DNA from: Clostridia bacterium
GTDB lineage: Bacteria > Bacillota > Clostridia > Christensenellales > CAG-138
DNA length: 41,205 bases
Assembly (NCBI GenBank): GCA_017428025.1
Contig: JAFRRO010000036.1
Location: 1 to 41,205, forward strand
Direction of reading: 5' to 3'
Below, piece after piece: positions 17,561 to 26,391 of this stretch (its first letter is position 1; each line of letters begins with the position of its first letter). The notes beneath the pieces were generated by a model. It was given only the letters and a program-made list of their open reading frames with translations. It ran no database searches and had not been told where the DNA came from. The position numbers and the translations under genes are program-made.

Positions 17561-17857
17561 ATGACGATTCAAAAAACCAGAAATGAAACTGCGCTGACGA
17601 TCGCGTTATCCGGTCGTCTGGACACCGTGACCGCGCCGGAGCTGGAAGCGGTGCTGAAGGACGCGCTTGCGGACGTTTCGGAGCTGACGTTTGATTTTGA
17701 GAAGCTCGACTACATCTCTTCGGCGGGGCTTCGCGTGCTGCTGTCTGCCCAGAAGACCATGAACCGGCAGGGAACCATGAAGGTGATCCATGTCAACGAG
17801 ATGATTCTGGAGATCTTCGAGGTCACCGGCTTTTCGGACATTCTGACGATTGAATGA
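17561..17857 (+). CDS. STAS-domain anti-sigma factor antagonist
   Basis: This 98-residue single-domain protein of the SpoIIAA/RsbV type has the typical beta start LTIALSGRLDTVTAPELE. The phosphorylatable serine lies in DYISSAGLRVLLSAQ (about residues 54-58). In this family the unphosphorylated form binds the kinase/anti-sigma partner and frees a target; a PP2C phosphatase restores it. AAAAGGAG lies seven bases upstream of the ATG. The next gene encodes a phosphatase and a kinase-like domain in one chain, exactly the expected partners. No sigma-B or sigma-F type gene is present here. The final target may be elsewhere or may not be a sigma factor. Confidence 0.92.
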   Translation: MTIQKTRNETALTIALSGRLDTVTAPELEAVLKDALADVSELTFDFEKLDYISSAGLRVLLSAQKTMNRQGTMKVIHVNEMILEIFEVTGFSDILTIE

Positions 17858-17888
17858 CCGTCGCAATCAACCGCATCGGGAGACGCCC

Positions 17889-19928
17889 ATGAAGCTGCTG
17901 CGCCAACACATTACCGTCAAAAGCATCGCCGGCATCGTGCTGCTGCTGGTGCTGTTTTCCGTGATCGTCGGCATCATCGGCTACCGGACCTTTACCGACG
18001 CGCTGCTGAACCAGTATGCGGAAGGCGCTTTTCTGACGGCGCAGACGGCGGCCGAGCTTGTGGACGCCGACAAAATCGACGAATACGCCCAAAGCGGCGG
18101 CGTCACGCCCGCATACAAGGCGGTATGGGACCGGATGGACCACCTGTGTAACTCCTCCGGATCCACCTTCATCTATGTGATCGTGCCCGACCGGTCGGAT
18201 TACCGGCATATCACCTTTCTGTTCTCCACCATCGACCACGACAGTCATTACACCAAGTACGATTTCGGCTTTGTGCGGGACACCACCAACGACGAATACC
18301 GCGAGAAATACCGCGCGCTCTACGAGCTGGAAGCGGACCGGGAGCTGGTGATCCGGGACAAGGGCAACATCGAGACCGATTCGCACATCACCGCCATGAT
18401 CGGACTCAAGGGGACCGACGGCAGCGTGAAGGGGATCCTCTGCGTTCAGCGGCAGATGGACATTCTCGCCGGTGTACGCAGCACCTTTCTCGGCAAGATC
18501 GCGCTGGCCGTTGCGGTGCTGGTGCTGCTCGTGATCCTGGGGCAGAGCATTTATCTGCATCGGGTGCTGCTGCATCCCGTCAACCTGATCACGGAGGAGG
18601 CGGCCCGCTTCTCCCGCGAGAATACGGCGTCGGAGCAGAAGCTGCAGAACACCATCCGCAATAGGGACGAGATCGGGCAGCTGGCAAAGTCCGTCGATAC
18701 GATGGAGGAGCAGATCGAGACCTATATTTCGGATATTACACAGATTACCGCCGAGCGGGAGCGCATCAGCACGGAGCTGTCCCTCGCCACCCGCATTCAG
18801 GCGGCGTTCGTCCCCCACCGGTTCCCGCCCTTCCCCGACCGGTCGGAATTTGCGCTCTACGCCTCCATGGATCCCGCAAAGGAAGTGGGCGGCGATTTCT
18901 ATGATTTCTTCCTGATCGACGAGGACCATCTCGGTCTGGTCATCGCCGACGTGTCCGGCAAGGGGATTCCCGCGGCGCTGTTCATGATGGCTTCGAAGAT
19001 CATCCTGCAGAGCTGCGCCATGCTGGGACACGGTCCGGCGGCGATTCTGACCAAGACCAACGAGGCCATCTGCTCCGACAATCAGGAGCAGATGTTCGTA
19101 ACCGTGTGGCTCGGCATTCTGGAAATCTCCACCGGCAGACTCACGGCGGCAAACGCGGGACACGAGTATCCGGTGATCAAGACGTCCGACGGCGACTTTG
19201 CGCTGCTGAAGGACAAACACGGCTTCGTGATCGGCGGCATGAACGGCGTCCGGTACCGGGAATATGAGATTCAGCTGACGCCGGGCGCAAAGCTGTTCGT
19301 CTATACGGACGGCGTGACCGAAGCGAGCAACGCGAAAAACGAGCTTTTCGGCACCGAACGGATGATCGCCGCGCTGAACGGAGCCAAGGATGAAACGCCG
19401 GAAGGAATCCTGCTCGGCGTGCGCCGCGCGGTGGACGACTTTGTGCAGGATGCGGAGCAGTTTGACGATCTCACCATGCTCTGTCTCGAATACAAAGGCC
19501 CCAAGACGGCGGTGCCCGCAAAGGAGCTGACCGTGGACGCCGCGGCGGAGAACATCCCTGCGGTGACCGCTTTCGTTGAGGCGGAGCTGGACGCCGTCGG
19601 CTGTCCGCCGAAGGCAAAGCTGCAGCTCGACGTGGCAATCGACGAGCTGATGGCGAACATCGCGCAATACGCCTATGCGCCGGGGACCGGTCCCGTGACC
19701 GTGCGGTTCGCATACGAGGAACCGTCGAAGACGGTGACGCTGACCTTTCTGGACAAGGGCATGCCCTATAACCCTCTGGAACAGGAGGATCCCGACGTGC
19801 ATCTTTCCGCAGAGGACAGACCGATCGGCGGGCTGGGCATCTTTCTGGTGAAGAAGACCGTGGACGGCATGGACTATGCATACAAGTTCGGGCAGAACGT
19901 CCTGACGGTACGGAAAAAGCTGCAATAG
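17889..19928 (+). CDS. Membrane sensor SpoIIE-type PP2C phosphatase fused to RsbW-like kinase domain
   Basis: The protein has 679 residues. A membrane helix (about 12-33) leads into an extracytoplasmic domain of about 165 residues. A second helix (about 200-225), a HAMP-like linker and a coiled segment follow. The SpoIIE phosphatase domain (about 300-525) shows the metal-binding acidic motifs EVGGDFYDFF, IADVSGKGIPAALFM, YTDGVTEASN and DDLTMLCLEY. The C-terminal HATPase domain (about 530-679) has an N box in ELMANIAQYAYA and G boxes DKGMPYNP and GGLGIFLVKK, as in RsbW/SpoIIAB kinases. ATG 17889 has GGGAGA just upstream; an in-frame TTG at 17850 overlapping the STAS stop is less likely. An outside signal would tune dephosphorylation of the STAS protein, while the fused kinase domain would reverse it. 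That cycle is inferred from domain content. Confidence 0.9.
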   Translation: MKLLRQHITVKSIAGIVLLLVLFSVIVGIIGYRTFTDALLNQYAEGAFLTAQTAAELVDADKIDEYAQSGGVTPAYKAVWDRMDHLCNSSGSTFIYVIVPDRSDYRHITFLFSTIDHDSHYTKYDFGFVRDTTNDEYREKYRALYELEADRELVIRDKGNIETDSHITAMIGLKGTDGSVKGILCVQRQMDILAGVRSTFLGKIALAVAVLVLLVILGQSIYLHRVLLHPVNLITEEAARFSRENTASEQKLQNTIRNRDEIGQLAKSVDTMEEQIETYISDITQITAERERISTELSLATRIQAAFVPHRFPPFPDRSEFALYASMDPAKEVGGDFYDFFLIDEDHLGLVIADVSGKGIPAALFMMASKIILQSCAMLGHGPAAILTKTNEAICSDNQEQMFVTVWLGILEISTGRLTAANAGHEYPVIKTSDGDFALLKDKHGFVIGGMNGVRYREYEIQLTPGAKLFVYTDGVTEASNAKNELFGTERMIAALNGAKDETPEGILLGVRRAVDDFVQDAEQFDDLTMLCLEYKGPKTAVPAKELTVDAAAENIPAVTAFVEAELDAVGCPPKAKLQLDVAIDELMANIAQYAYAPGTGPVTVRFAYEEPSKTVTLTFLDKGMPYNPLEQEDPDVHLSAEDRPIGGLGIFLVKKTVDGMDYAYKFGQNVLTVRKKLQ

Positions 19929-20084
19929 AAGAATCCGGCGACAAACGGGCTGCCGGTTTGAGAAATCCGCGGACAAAGGATCGGCTTTCCGCTCCGTCCC
20001 GAAGATCGCTTTTTCGGACCGTGATCCGCTTTCCGTCGGATCGCGCAAGAGATACAACCATTGAAGACAAAGGAGACCGGAACC

Positions 20085-21305
20085 ATGGCAGAAGAAAAAC
20101 GGTTTACAAAAGCGACATGGCAGATCATGGAGCAGCTTCTGGAGGTGGACAACCTCGACGACGCGCTCTCCGGCAGTCTGGAAATCATCGTCAAGACGCT
20201 GAACAGCGAAGCCGGCGCAATCTGGCTTCTGGATCCCAAGACGGATCGGCTCACCCCGATGTTCCACATCGGTCCGGCGGACATCTCCAACATCACGGTG
20301 GAGAACGGACTCGGCATCGAGGGCGTCGTCACCAAGACCGGCAAGTCCGTGATCGTGGAGGACGCGGCAAGCGATTCGCGCTTCGAGGGCTCCGTGTTCG
20401 ACGACAACGGGCTTATCACGAAGACGATGATCTGCGTGCCGCTCAACAACCTGCACGACGTGATCGGCTGCGTGCAGATCGTCAACAAAAAGGACGGCTC
20501 GCTGTACGACGCGGAGGAGCTGAAGCTCTGCGAACGCATGGCGTCGCTCGCCGCGATCACGATCGACGAAAAGGGACTGGCCGTCGATCTCGGCGAACAG
20601 AAGGAGATCCTTGCGACGCTTCGGAACGTCACCAAGGAGTTCCCCTCCGGCGACGGCGTGCTGCAGGTGCTGAAGGGCATCAACCTCGACGTCTACAAGA
20701 ACGAATTCGTGGTCGTCCTCGGCGAATCCGGCTGCGGCAAGTCCACCATGATGAACATTGTCGGCGGCATGGACTTTCTGACCGACGGCACATTGACCGT
20801 CGAGGGGAAGGATTTTTCGCATCCGTCCGACGCCGAGCTGACGAAGTACCGCCGCGAGTATGTCGGCTTCATCTTCCAGTCCTATAACCTGATGCCGAAC
20901 CTGACCGCGCTCGAAAACGTGCAGTTTATCGCGGAGCTTGTGAAGGAACGGATGGACGCGGCGGACGCGATCGCAAAGGTCGGACTGGCGGAACGCGCCA
21001 ACAACTATCCCGGACAGATGTCCGGCGGTCAGCAGCAGCGCGTGTCCATTGCGCGCGCGATCGTGAAAAAGCCGAAGCTGATCCTTGCCGACGAACCGAC
21101 GGCGGCGCTCGACTATACGACGAGCATCGAGGTGCTTTCGGTCGTCGAGGATATCGTGCGCAAGCAGGGCGCGACGGTCATGATGGTCACGCACAACCCC
21201 GAGATCGCCAAGATGGCGGACCGCGTGGTCAAGGTGCGCAACGGCAGGATCGCGAGCATCAAAAAGAATCTGCATCCCGTGCACGCCGAAGAGCTCGTGT
21301 GGTAA
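20085..21305 (+). CDS. ABC transporter ATPase with N-terminal GAF domain
   Basis: This 406-residue protein joins two parts. A GAF sensor domain (about residues 18-165) includes SLEIIVKTLNSEAGAIWLL, a central ENGLGIEGVV and MICVPLNNLHDVIGCVQIVN. The ABC ATPase of the MacB/LolD class (about 183-400) has Walker A GESGCGKST (213-221), a Q loop in FIFQSYN, signature MSGGQ (312-316), Walker B LILADEP with D336 and E337, and His370. All nucleotide-binding motifs are intact. AGGAG (20071-20075) supports ATG 20085. Six bases separate its stop from the permease gene, so the pair forms an exporter-type or mechanotransmission-type ABC system. ATPases of this class usually consist of the ABC domain alone. 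The GAF part may let a small ligand, redox state or partner protein gate the transporter. Confidence 0.93.
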   Translation: MAEEKRFTKATWQIMEQLLEVDNLDDALSGSLEIIVKTLNSEAGAIWLLDPKTDRLTPMFHIGPADISNITVENGLGIEGVVTKTGKSVIVEDAASDSRFEGSVFDDNGLITKTMICVPLNNLHDVIGCVQIVNKKDGSLYDAEELKLCERMASLAAITIDEKGLAVDLGEQKEILATLRNVTKEFPSGDGVLQVLKGINLDVYKNEFVVVLGESGCGKSTMMNIVGGMDFLTDGTLTVEGKDFSHPSDAELTKYRREYVGFIFQSYNLMPNLTALENVQFIAELVKERMDAADAIAKVGLAERANNYPGQMSGGQQQRVSIARAIVKKPKLILADEPTAALDYTTSIEVLSVVEDIVRKQGATVMMVTHNPEIAKMADRVVKVRNGRIASIKKNLHPVHAEELVW

Positions 21306-21311
21306 CCGGCC

Positions 21312-23966
21312 ATGAAGAAGACTCAGATCAAGGACGCGCTGCGGAATATTTGGAAACAGAAGGTTTCGTTTCTGTCGATCATTGTGATCGCGCTTTTGGG
21401 CGTGACCACCTTTTTGGGCATCGGATATTCGGCGGCGGCATTGCGGAACAACGCATCGACGGCGTACAACCGGCAGAACTTTCGCGATATCGAGGTCATT
21501 TCCACGCGCCTGCTGACGCCGGAGGATCTCGACTGCATCCGCGTGCTTGATGGCGTAACGGACGTTGAGCCGGTCTGGCAGACCGCCGCGAACGCATATA
21601 TCGGCGACGAAAAGCAGGTCATCAATATCATCACCGCGACGGAGCGGATCAATCTCGTCTCGACGGTCGAGGGACGCATGCCCGAAAACGCTTCGGAATG
21701 CGCGATCGAACAAAACGTCGCCGAGGGAGCCGGATGGAAGATCGGCGACGAGATCGAATGGGCGGAAATGACCGACGTCACGGGGCAGTTCTTTCTCGGC
21801 GCGGATCCGTTTACGATCGTCGGCATCGTCGCGCATCCCGATCACGCAAGCAAAAGCGTGCCGGAAACGCCGTATATGATCGTCAGCGCGGACCGATTCG
21901 ATCGGGAGGCCATGGGTAACTGCTGCATGAAGGCGGAGATCACCGTGGAAAAAGCGGCGGACGTCAACCGGTTTTCTAAGGCATACGATGAAACCGTGGC
22001 GGCGGTTTCCCGGGAGATCGAGCAGCTCTCCGCGGAACGGATCGCGATCCGCGACGCGCAGCTCAGGGATCAGGCGCTGCAGCTGGTCGAGGAGGCGGAA
22101 AAGGCGCTTGCGGAGAACAAAGAGCAGCTGAAGACGAGGACCGAGACAAGGGATACCCTGCTCGGCATCATCGGGCAGGCGGAGCTGATCGTGGGCGGCA
22201 TCGAGGGAATGGATGCCGCAGTCGATTCCCTGCGCGAGCTGAGGCAGCAGATCGAGGAGAAGAGTTCCGATCTGGACGACGCCGAAGCGATGATCGCGGA
22301 GGTCGAAACGATGCTCAAAGAACAGCGCGAGAACGCGGAAAACATGGAATCCGGCCGCTGGTTCATCTTCGACGGACACGGCAGCGCGAGCTTCGTGCAG
22401 CTGATCATCGGCAGCGGGAACCTCAAGAGTCTGGAAATGACCTTCTCCCTGTTGTTCGTTCTGGTCGGCGCGCTTGTGATCTACGCCACGATCAGCAAGA
22501 TGATCGACGAGCAGCGCACGCTGGTCGGGACGACCAAGGCGCTCGGCTTCTTCAACCGGGAGATCCTTGCAAAGTATCTGCTGTTCGGACTGTCCGCGAC
22601 GGTGCTCGGCACCCTGTTCGGCGTTCTGCTTGCGCGGTTCGTCTTTGAACCGTTCATTCTGAAGGGATACGGCGCGTACTACACCTATGATACGACGGCG
22701 CCGACCGTGACGGTCGGACCGACGCTGATCGTGCTGCTTGCGGGGATCGTCCTTGCCGTCGGCGCGATCGTGCTCGCCTGTTACCGGCTGATTCGCACGC
22801 CCGCGATCCGGCTGATGCAGCAGGCGGTTCCCAAGGGCAGGAAAAAGAGCGCAAAAAGCGGAAAGCGGCTGCTGTCGCTGTATTCGCGCCTGATTCTTCT
22901 GAACATGCGCACGGATCTCAAGCGCGTGATCGTGACGATCGTCAGCGCCGCGGGCTGCTGTGCGCTGATCGTCATCGGATTTACGCTGAAAGCCGCGGTG
23001 AACGGCTCGGTCACAAACCAGTATTCCTCCGTCGTGCACTACGACGCGAAGGTGCAGTATGCATACGGCGAGGAGATCGAAGCGGAGCTTAAAAACTCCG
23101 GCGCGGACTGCGTGCCGCTGTACGACGTCTACATCACCTACCGGATCACGGACAATCAGGTGGGAGAACTGCTCTGCGGCGATATCGCCGCCATCGAATC
23201 CATGTACCGTCTGAACGACTGGCGCACCGGAGACGCGATCGAACCGACCGACGAGGGCATCCTGATTCAGCGGCGGCTGGCGGAGATCGACGGTCTCGAC
23301 ATCGGAAGCGAGTTTCAGATCACCGTCGGCGGCGCGAAAACGGCAAAGGTCCGCGTGGCGGGCATCTTTGAAAACTACATCGGCCGCTCCATGGTGATGA
23401 GCACCGAATACTATGCGTCGCTGTTCGGTGCCGCGCCGACGCCCAATTCCTTCCTGATCCGTCTGAACGGTGCGGACGAGGAGGCGCTGCGCGAGCGGCT
23501 CAAAACGGTTTCGGGCTTAACCGGCTATACGCCGGCGTCGGCGGACCGGGCGATGTTCGACTCCGCAACCTCGGTCGTCAACAGCATCGTCGTGCTGTTC
23601 ATCGTCTTGGCGGCGATCATGGCGGGCGTGGTGCTGACGAATCTGACGAACATCTACATCATGCAGAAGAAGCGCGAGCTTGTCGTCATGCGCATCAACG
23701 GCTTTACGGTCAAAGAGGTCATCGGCTACTGCACGCGGGAAACGATCGTGACGACGATTGCGGGCATCGTTCTGGGCATCGCGCTCGGCTCCGGCATCGC
23801 CTATCGCATCGTGCGCTTGATGGAACAGGCGTTCATCCGGTTCGACCGCAGCGTAAGCCCGCTTGCGTGGCTGTACGGCACGCTGATCACGGTGCTGTTT
23901 ACGGTCATCATCAACGCGATCGTCCTTCGGAAGGTGAAGCACCTGAAGCTGACGGACGCCGCATAA
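21312..23966 (+). CDS. FtsX-like ABC transporter permease with coiled-coil insert
   Basis: This 884-residue protein has two FtsX-type halves. An N-terminal helix (about 17-40) is followed by an outer domain and then a predicted coiled coil (about 230-340, rich in Glu, Ala, Leu and Gln). Three membrane helices follow (about 373-400, 427-446 and 469-492). Another helix (about 537-558), a second outer domain (about 560-755) and the last three helices (about 760-785, 812-835 and 850-872) complete it. This is the double-module layout of large FtsX permeases in Firmicutes. Such permeases often handle peptides, lipoproteins or antibiotics, or act as mechanical transmitters. The long coiled coil in the first outer region suggests reach across the wall or binding to a partner. 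The substrate is unknown. Confidence 0.9.
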   Translation: MKKTQIKDALRNIWKQKVSFLSIIVIALLGVTTFLGIGYSAAALRNNASTAYNRQNFRDIEVISTRLLTPEDLDCIRVLDGVTDVEPVWQTAANAYIGDEKQVINIITATERINLVSTVEGRMPENASECAIEQNVAEGAGWKIGDEIEWAEMTDVTGQFFLGADPFTIVGIVAHPDHASKSVPETPYMIVSADRFDREAMGNCCMKAEITVEKAADVNRFSKAYDETVAAVSREIEQLSAERIAIRDAQLRDQALQLVEEAEKALAENKEQLKTRTETRDTLLGIIGQAELIVGGIEGMDAAVDSLRELRQQIEEKSSDLDDAEAMIAEVETMLKEQRENAENMESGRWFIFDGHGSASFVQLIIGSGNLKSLEMTFSLLFVLVGALVIYATISKMIDEQRTLVGTTKALGFFNREILAKYLLFGLSATVLGTLFGVLLARFVFEPFILKGYGAYYTYDTTAPTVTVGPTLIVLLAGIVLAVGAIVLACYRLIRTPAIRLMQQAVPKGRKKSAKSGKRLLSLYSRLILLNMRTDLKRVIVTIVSAAGCCALIVIGFTLKAAVNGSVTNQYSSVVHYDAKVQYAYGEEIEAELKNSGADCVPLYDVYITYRITDNQVGELLCGDIAAIESMYRLNDWRTGDAIEPTDEGILIQRRLAEIDGLDIGSEFQITVGGAKTAKVRVAGIFENYIGRSMVMSTEYYASLFGAAPTPNSFLIRLNGADEEALRERLKTVSGLTGYTPASADRAMFDSATSVVNSIVVLFIVLAAIMAGVVLTNLTNIYIMQKKRELVVMRINGFTVKEVIGYCTRETIVTTIAGIVLGIALGSGIAYRIVRLMEQAFIRFDRSVSPLAWLYGTLITVLFTVIINAIVLRKVKHLKLTDAA

Positions 23967-24004
23967 TCGAACCGCGCATGAAGCGTACCGCATAGGATTC
24001 TTCA

Positions 24005-24036
24005 AACGGCTCCGTCAGGGAGCCGTTCTTTTCTTG
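24005..24036 (+). terminator. Terminator after the ABC permease
   Basis: AACGGCTCC (24005-24013) pairs with GGAGCCGTT, followed by CTTTTCTT. It ends the transcript that carries the permease. Confidence 0.88.
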
Positions 24037-24053
24037 AAAAACGAAAAAGAGAA

Positions 24054-24082
24054 TTGACAAGCCATTTTATCTGCGATACATT
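24054..24082 (+). promoter_or_regulatory. Sigma-A promoter for the DUF6273/MoxR operon
   Basis: A perfect -35 TTGACA (24054-24059) is followed, 17 bases on, by TACATT (24077-24082). The gene begins at 24124. Confidence 0.65.
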
Positions 24083-24123
24083 TGATTTATCGAGAGAAAC
24101 CAGCAAAGGAACGGAACACAGAG

Positions 24124-25410
24124 ATGCAGGATAACGGGACAATCGAAGCAAACGAACGAATCTACCGGAATGCGCTGCTGCTGATCGAGGGGCGGCTCTA
24201 TACGGAAGCCGCCGCCGAATTCGCCCGCATCCCCGACTACAGGGACGCCGCAAAGAAAAAGCTCGAATGCGAACAGATGGCAGTCACCTCGCATCTCGAC
24301 GATCTCTATGCGGAAGCCGACAAGGCCGCCGCCAATTTCAATGTGCGCAGCCAGGAAAAGGCAATCCAGCTCTTTGAAAGGATCCGCGGCTACCGGGACG
24401 CCGACGGACGAATCGAGCAGGCGCAGCGCAGGATTGAGGAGATCCTGCAGAAGGAACGGACGGACCGCGAGGAAGCGATCCGCGCCGCAAAGGAGGCGGA
24501 ACAGAAAAGAAAGGCGCGCAAAAAGCGCATCGTCCGATTCGCGATCGCCGCCGCCTGCGTCGCCGCGGTCTGCGTTGTCGGCGTGATCCTGTTCCGGAAG
24601 TACGCCGTCCCCGCAATCCGATACGACCGTGCGATCAAACAGATCGAAGCCGGAGAGATTGACGAGGCGTACCGCACCCTGCACGGCTTGCACTACCAGG
24701 ACAGCAGCGATCTGGTCTATGACATTGCAAAGGACCGTCTCAGGGACGCCGAGGTCGGCTCCACCGTTCTGTTCGGCTCCTATCCGCAGGGCAGAATCAC
24801 ATCCCAAGCGAAGGATCCCATCGAATGGATCGTGCTCGAAAGAGACGGCAGCCGGATGCTGCTGATCAGCAAATACGCGCTGGACGCGCTTCCGTTCATG
24901 CGATACGACTATGATCCGTCTGTATCGATCGTGTCATGGCGGACAAGCGTGCTGCGCGACTGGCTGAACGACGAGTTTCTGAACACCGCATTTGACGACG
25001 GCGAGATCCGCATGCTTGAGCGCACGGCGATCTGCGACATGCTTCCGGACGGTACATACGACATGAGAACCTTTGACCGCGTGTTTCTGCTGAGTCTCAG
25101 CGAAGCGAAGAAGTATTTCCTCTCCGATGAAGACCGCAAATGCCTTGCCACGCAGTATGCCCTCGGATTCGGCGCGTACCGCAGCAGCGTCGGCGAAGCC
25201 TGTCTGTGGTGGCTGCGCACGCCGGTCGAAGAATCGGTCATTCTGGAGACCACGGACGAGCTCCGCTATGCGGGGGAACGCGTAGCCTGCGTCGGCACGT
25301 CCGGCGAAATCATCGAGGTCGGTCACGCAATCCAGAACCGCGGCTACGCCGTGCGTCCGGCGGTCTGGATCGATCCCGAATCGTCTGCGGACCTGACGTT
25401 TTCGAAATAA
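24124..25410 (+). CDS. DUF6273-domain membrane protein with TPR-like N-terminus
   Basis: This 428-residue protein has an N-terminal helical region (about residues 1-105) with two copies of a short TPR-like pattern, IPDYRDAAKK and IRGYRDADGR. A charged coiled segment (about 100-135) precedes one membrane helix (about 137-158). A further helical repeat includes EAGEIDEAYRTLHGLHYQDS. The C-terminal beta domain (about 205-425) reads GSYPQG, IEWIVLE, LLISKYALDALPF, SWRTSVLRDWLN, WWLRTP and NRGYAVRPAVWID. These are the typical signatures of DUF6273, a family related in layout to formylglycine-generating-enzyme-like folds but without a known reaction. The ribosome-binding site is weak. The MoxR gene starts 28 bases downstream, so they may share a transcript. 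Confidence 0.82.
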   Translation: MQDNGTIEANERIYRNALLLIEGRLYTEAAAEFARIPDYRDAAKKKLECEQMAVTSHLDDLYAEADKAAANFNVRSQEKAIQLFERIRGYRDADGRIEQAQRRIEEILQKERTDREEAIRAAKEAEQKRKARKKRIVRFAIAAACVAAVCVVGVILFRKYAVPAIRYDRAIKQIEAGEIDEAYRTLHGLHYQDSSDLVYDIAKDRLRDAEVGSTVLFGSYPQGRITSQAKDPIEWIVLERDGSRMLLISKYALDALPFMRYDYDPSVSIVSWRTSVLRDWLNDEFLNTAFDDGEIRMLERTAICDMLPDGTYDMRTFDRVFLLSLSEAKKYFLSDEDRKCLATQYALGFGAYRSSVGEACLWWLRTPVEESVILETTDELRYAGERVACVGTSGEIIEVGHAIQNRGYAVRPAVWIDPESSADLTFSK

Positions 25411-25438
25411 ATCTATGACAGTGAACGGAGAATGCAAC

Positions 25439-26380
25439 ATGACCACACAGAATTATGTCTCCTATCGCGACCGTCTGGTCGGCGCGGTTTCCGAGGTGAT
25501 CGTCGGAAAAGAACAAGAGATCGAGTTGATCGCGATCTGCTATCTCTGCGGCGGGCACATTCTTCTGGAGGACGTCCCCGGGACCGGCAAGACCATGCTG
25601 TTCCGCGCGTTCGCAAAGGCGTGCGGCGGCAGCTTCAAGCGCATCCAGTTCACGCCGGACGTCATGCCGAGCGACGTGACCGGCATCAATTTCTACAACA
25701 TGAAAGCCGGCGAGTTTGAATTCCGTCCCGGCCCCGTCTTTGCGGACATGGTGCTTGCCGACGAGATCAACCGCGCAACGCCGCGCACGCAGTCCAGTCT
25801 TCTGGAAGCGATGGCGGAAGGGCAGGTCTCCGTCGACGGCGTCACCCGCGCGCTCAACCGCACCTTCATGGTCGCCGCAACGCAGAACCCGATCGAATCC
25901 TACGGCACGTTCCCGCTGCCCGAAGCACAGATGGACCGCTTTATGATGCGGCTGAAGCTCGGCTACATGACAAGGGAGGAAGAGATCGGCGTGGCGCTCC
26001 GGAAGGATACGAACGACCTGATTCAGGCGCTCTCGCAGGTCGTTGCCGAAGAGGAGACGCTGCGGCTTCGCGCAGAGCTCGATGAGATCGAGATCAGCGA
26101 GCCCGTCATGGGGTACCTCATGGACATCGTCGAAAAAACGCGCAACGACGACCGGTTCAACATCGGCGCGTCGCCCCGCGGCACCATTGCGCTGTGCAAG
26201 ACGTCCCGCGCGTACGCTGCGTTTCACGGACGCGCGTTCGTAACGCCGGACGACGTCAAGACGCTTGCGCCGCACGTGCTTGCGCACCGTCTGTATTACC
26301 GGACCGCCGTCGGCAGCGCCGAAGCGGACGCGCTGTTCCGCGATATGCTGAAGGATATCCCCGTTCCGACCGAAGAATAA
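25439..26380 (+). CDS. MoxR-family AAA+ ATPase
   Basis: This 313-residue protein has Walker A PGTGKT (47-52), Walker B VLADEIN (105-111, with D108 and E109), and the MoxR motifs TPRTQSSLLEAMAEGQV and NPIESYGTFPLPEAQMDRF, followed by the AAA lid. MoxR ATPases act as chaperone-like machines and are usually encoded with DUF58 proteins, as here. They help mature or assemble partner complexes at the membrane. ATG 25439 is chosen because GGAG (25427-25430) sits at good spacing; an earlier ATG at 25415 lacks one. It ends 11 bases before the DUF58 gene. Confidence 0.95.
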   Translation: MTTQNYVSYRDRLVGAVSEVIVGKEQEIELIAICYLCGGHILLEDVPGTGKTMLFRAFAKACGGSFKRIQFTPDVMPSDVTGINFYNMKAGEFEFRPGPVFADMVLADEINRATPRTQSSLLEAMAEGQVSVDGVTRALNRTFMVAATQNPIESYGTFPLPEAQMDRFMMRLKLGYMTREEEIGVALRKDTNDLIQALSQVVAEEETLRLRAELDEIEISEPVMGYLMDIVEKTRNDDRFNIGASPRGTIALCKTSRAYAAFHGRAFVTPDDVKTLAPHVLAHRLYYRTAVGSAEADALFRDMLKDIPVPTEE

Positions 26381-26391
26381 TCTTTCCGGAC

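Noticed and set aside
17823..23039. A 1,738-codon open frame on the minus strand
   Set aside because: It is exactly codon-aligned behind three plus-strand genes that all happen to share one frame. Stops are missing because those genes avoid TTA, CTA and TCA codons. The product is rich in Arg, His, Gln and Asp with no domain, while the plus-strand genes have clear families.
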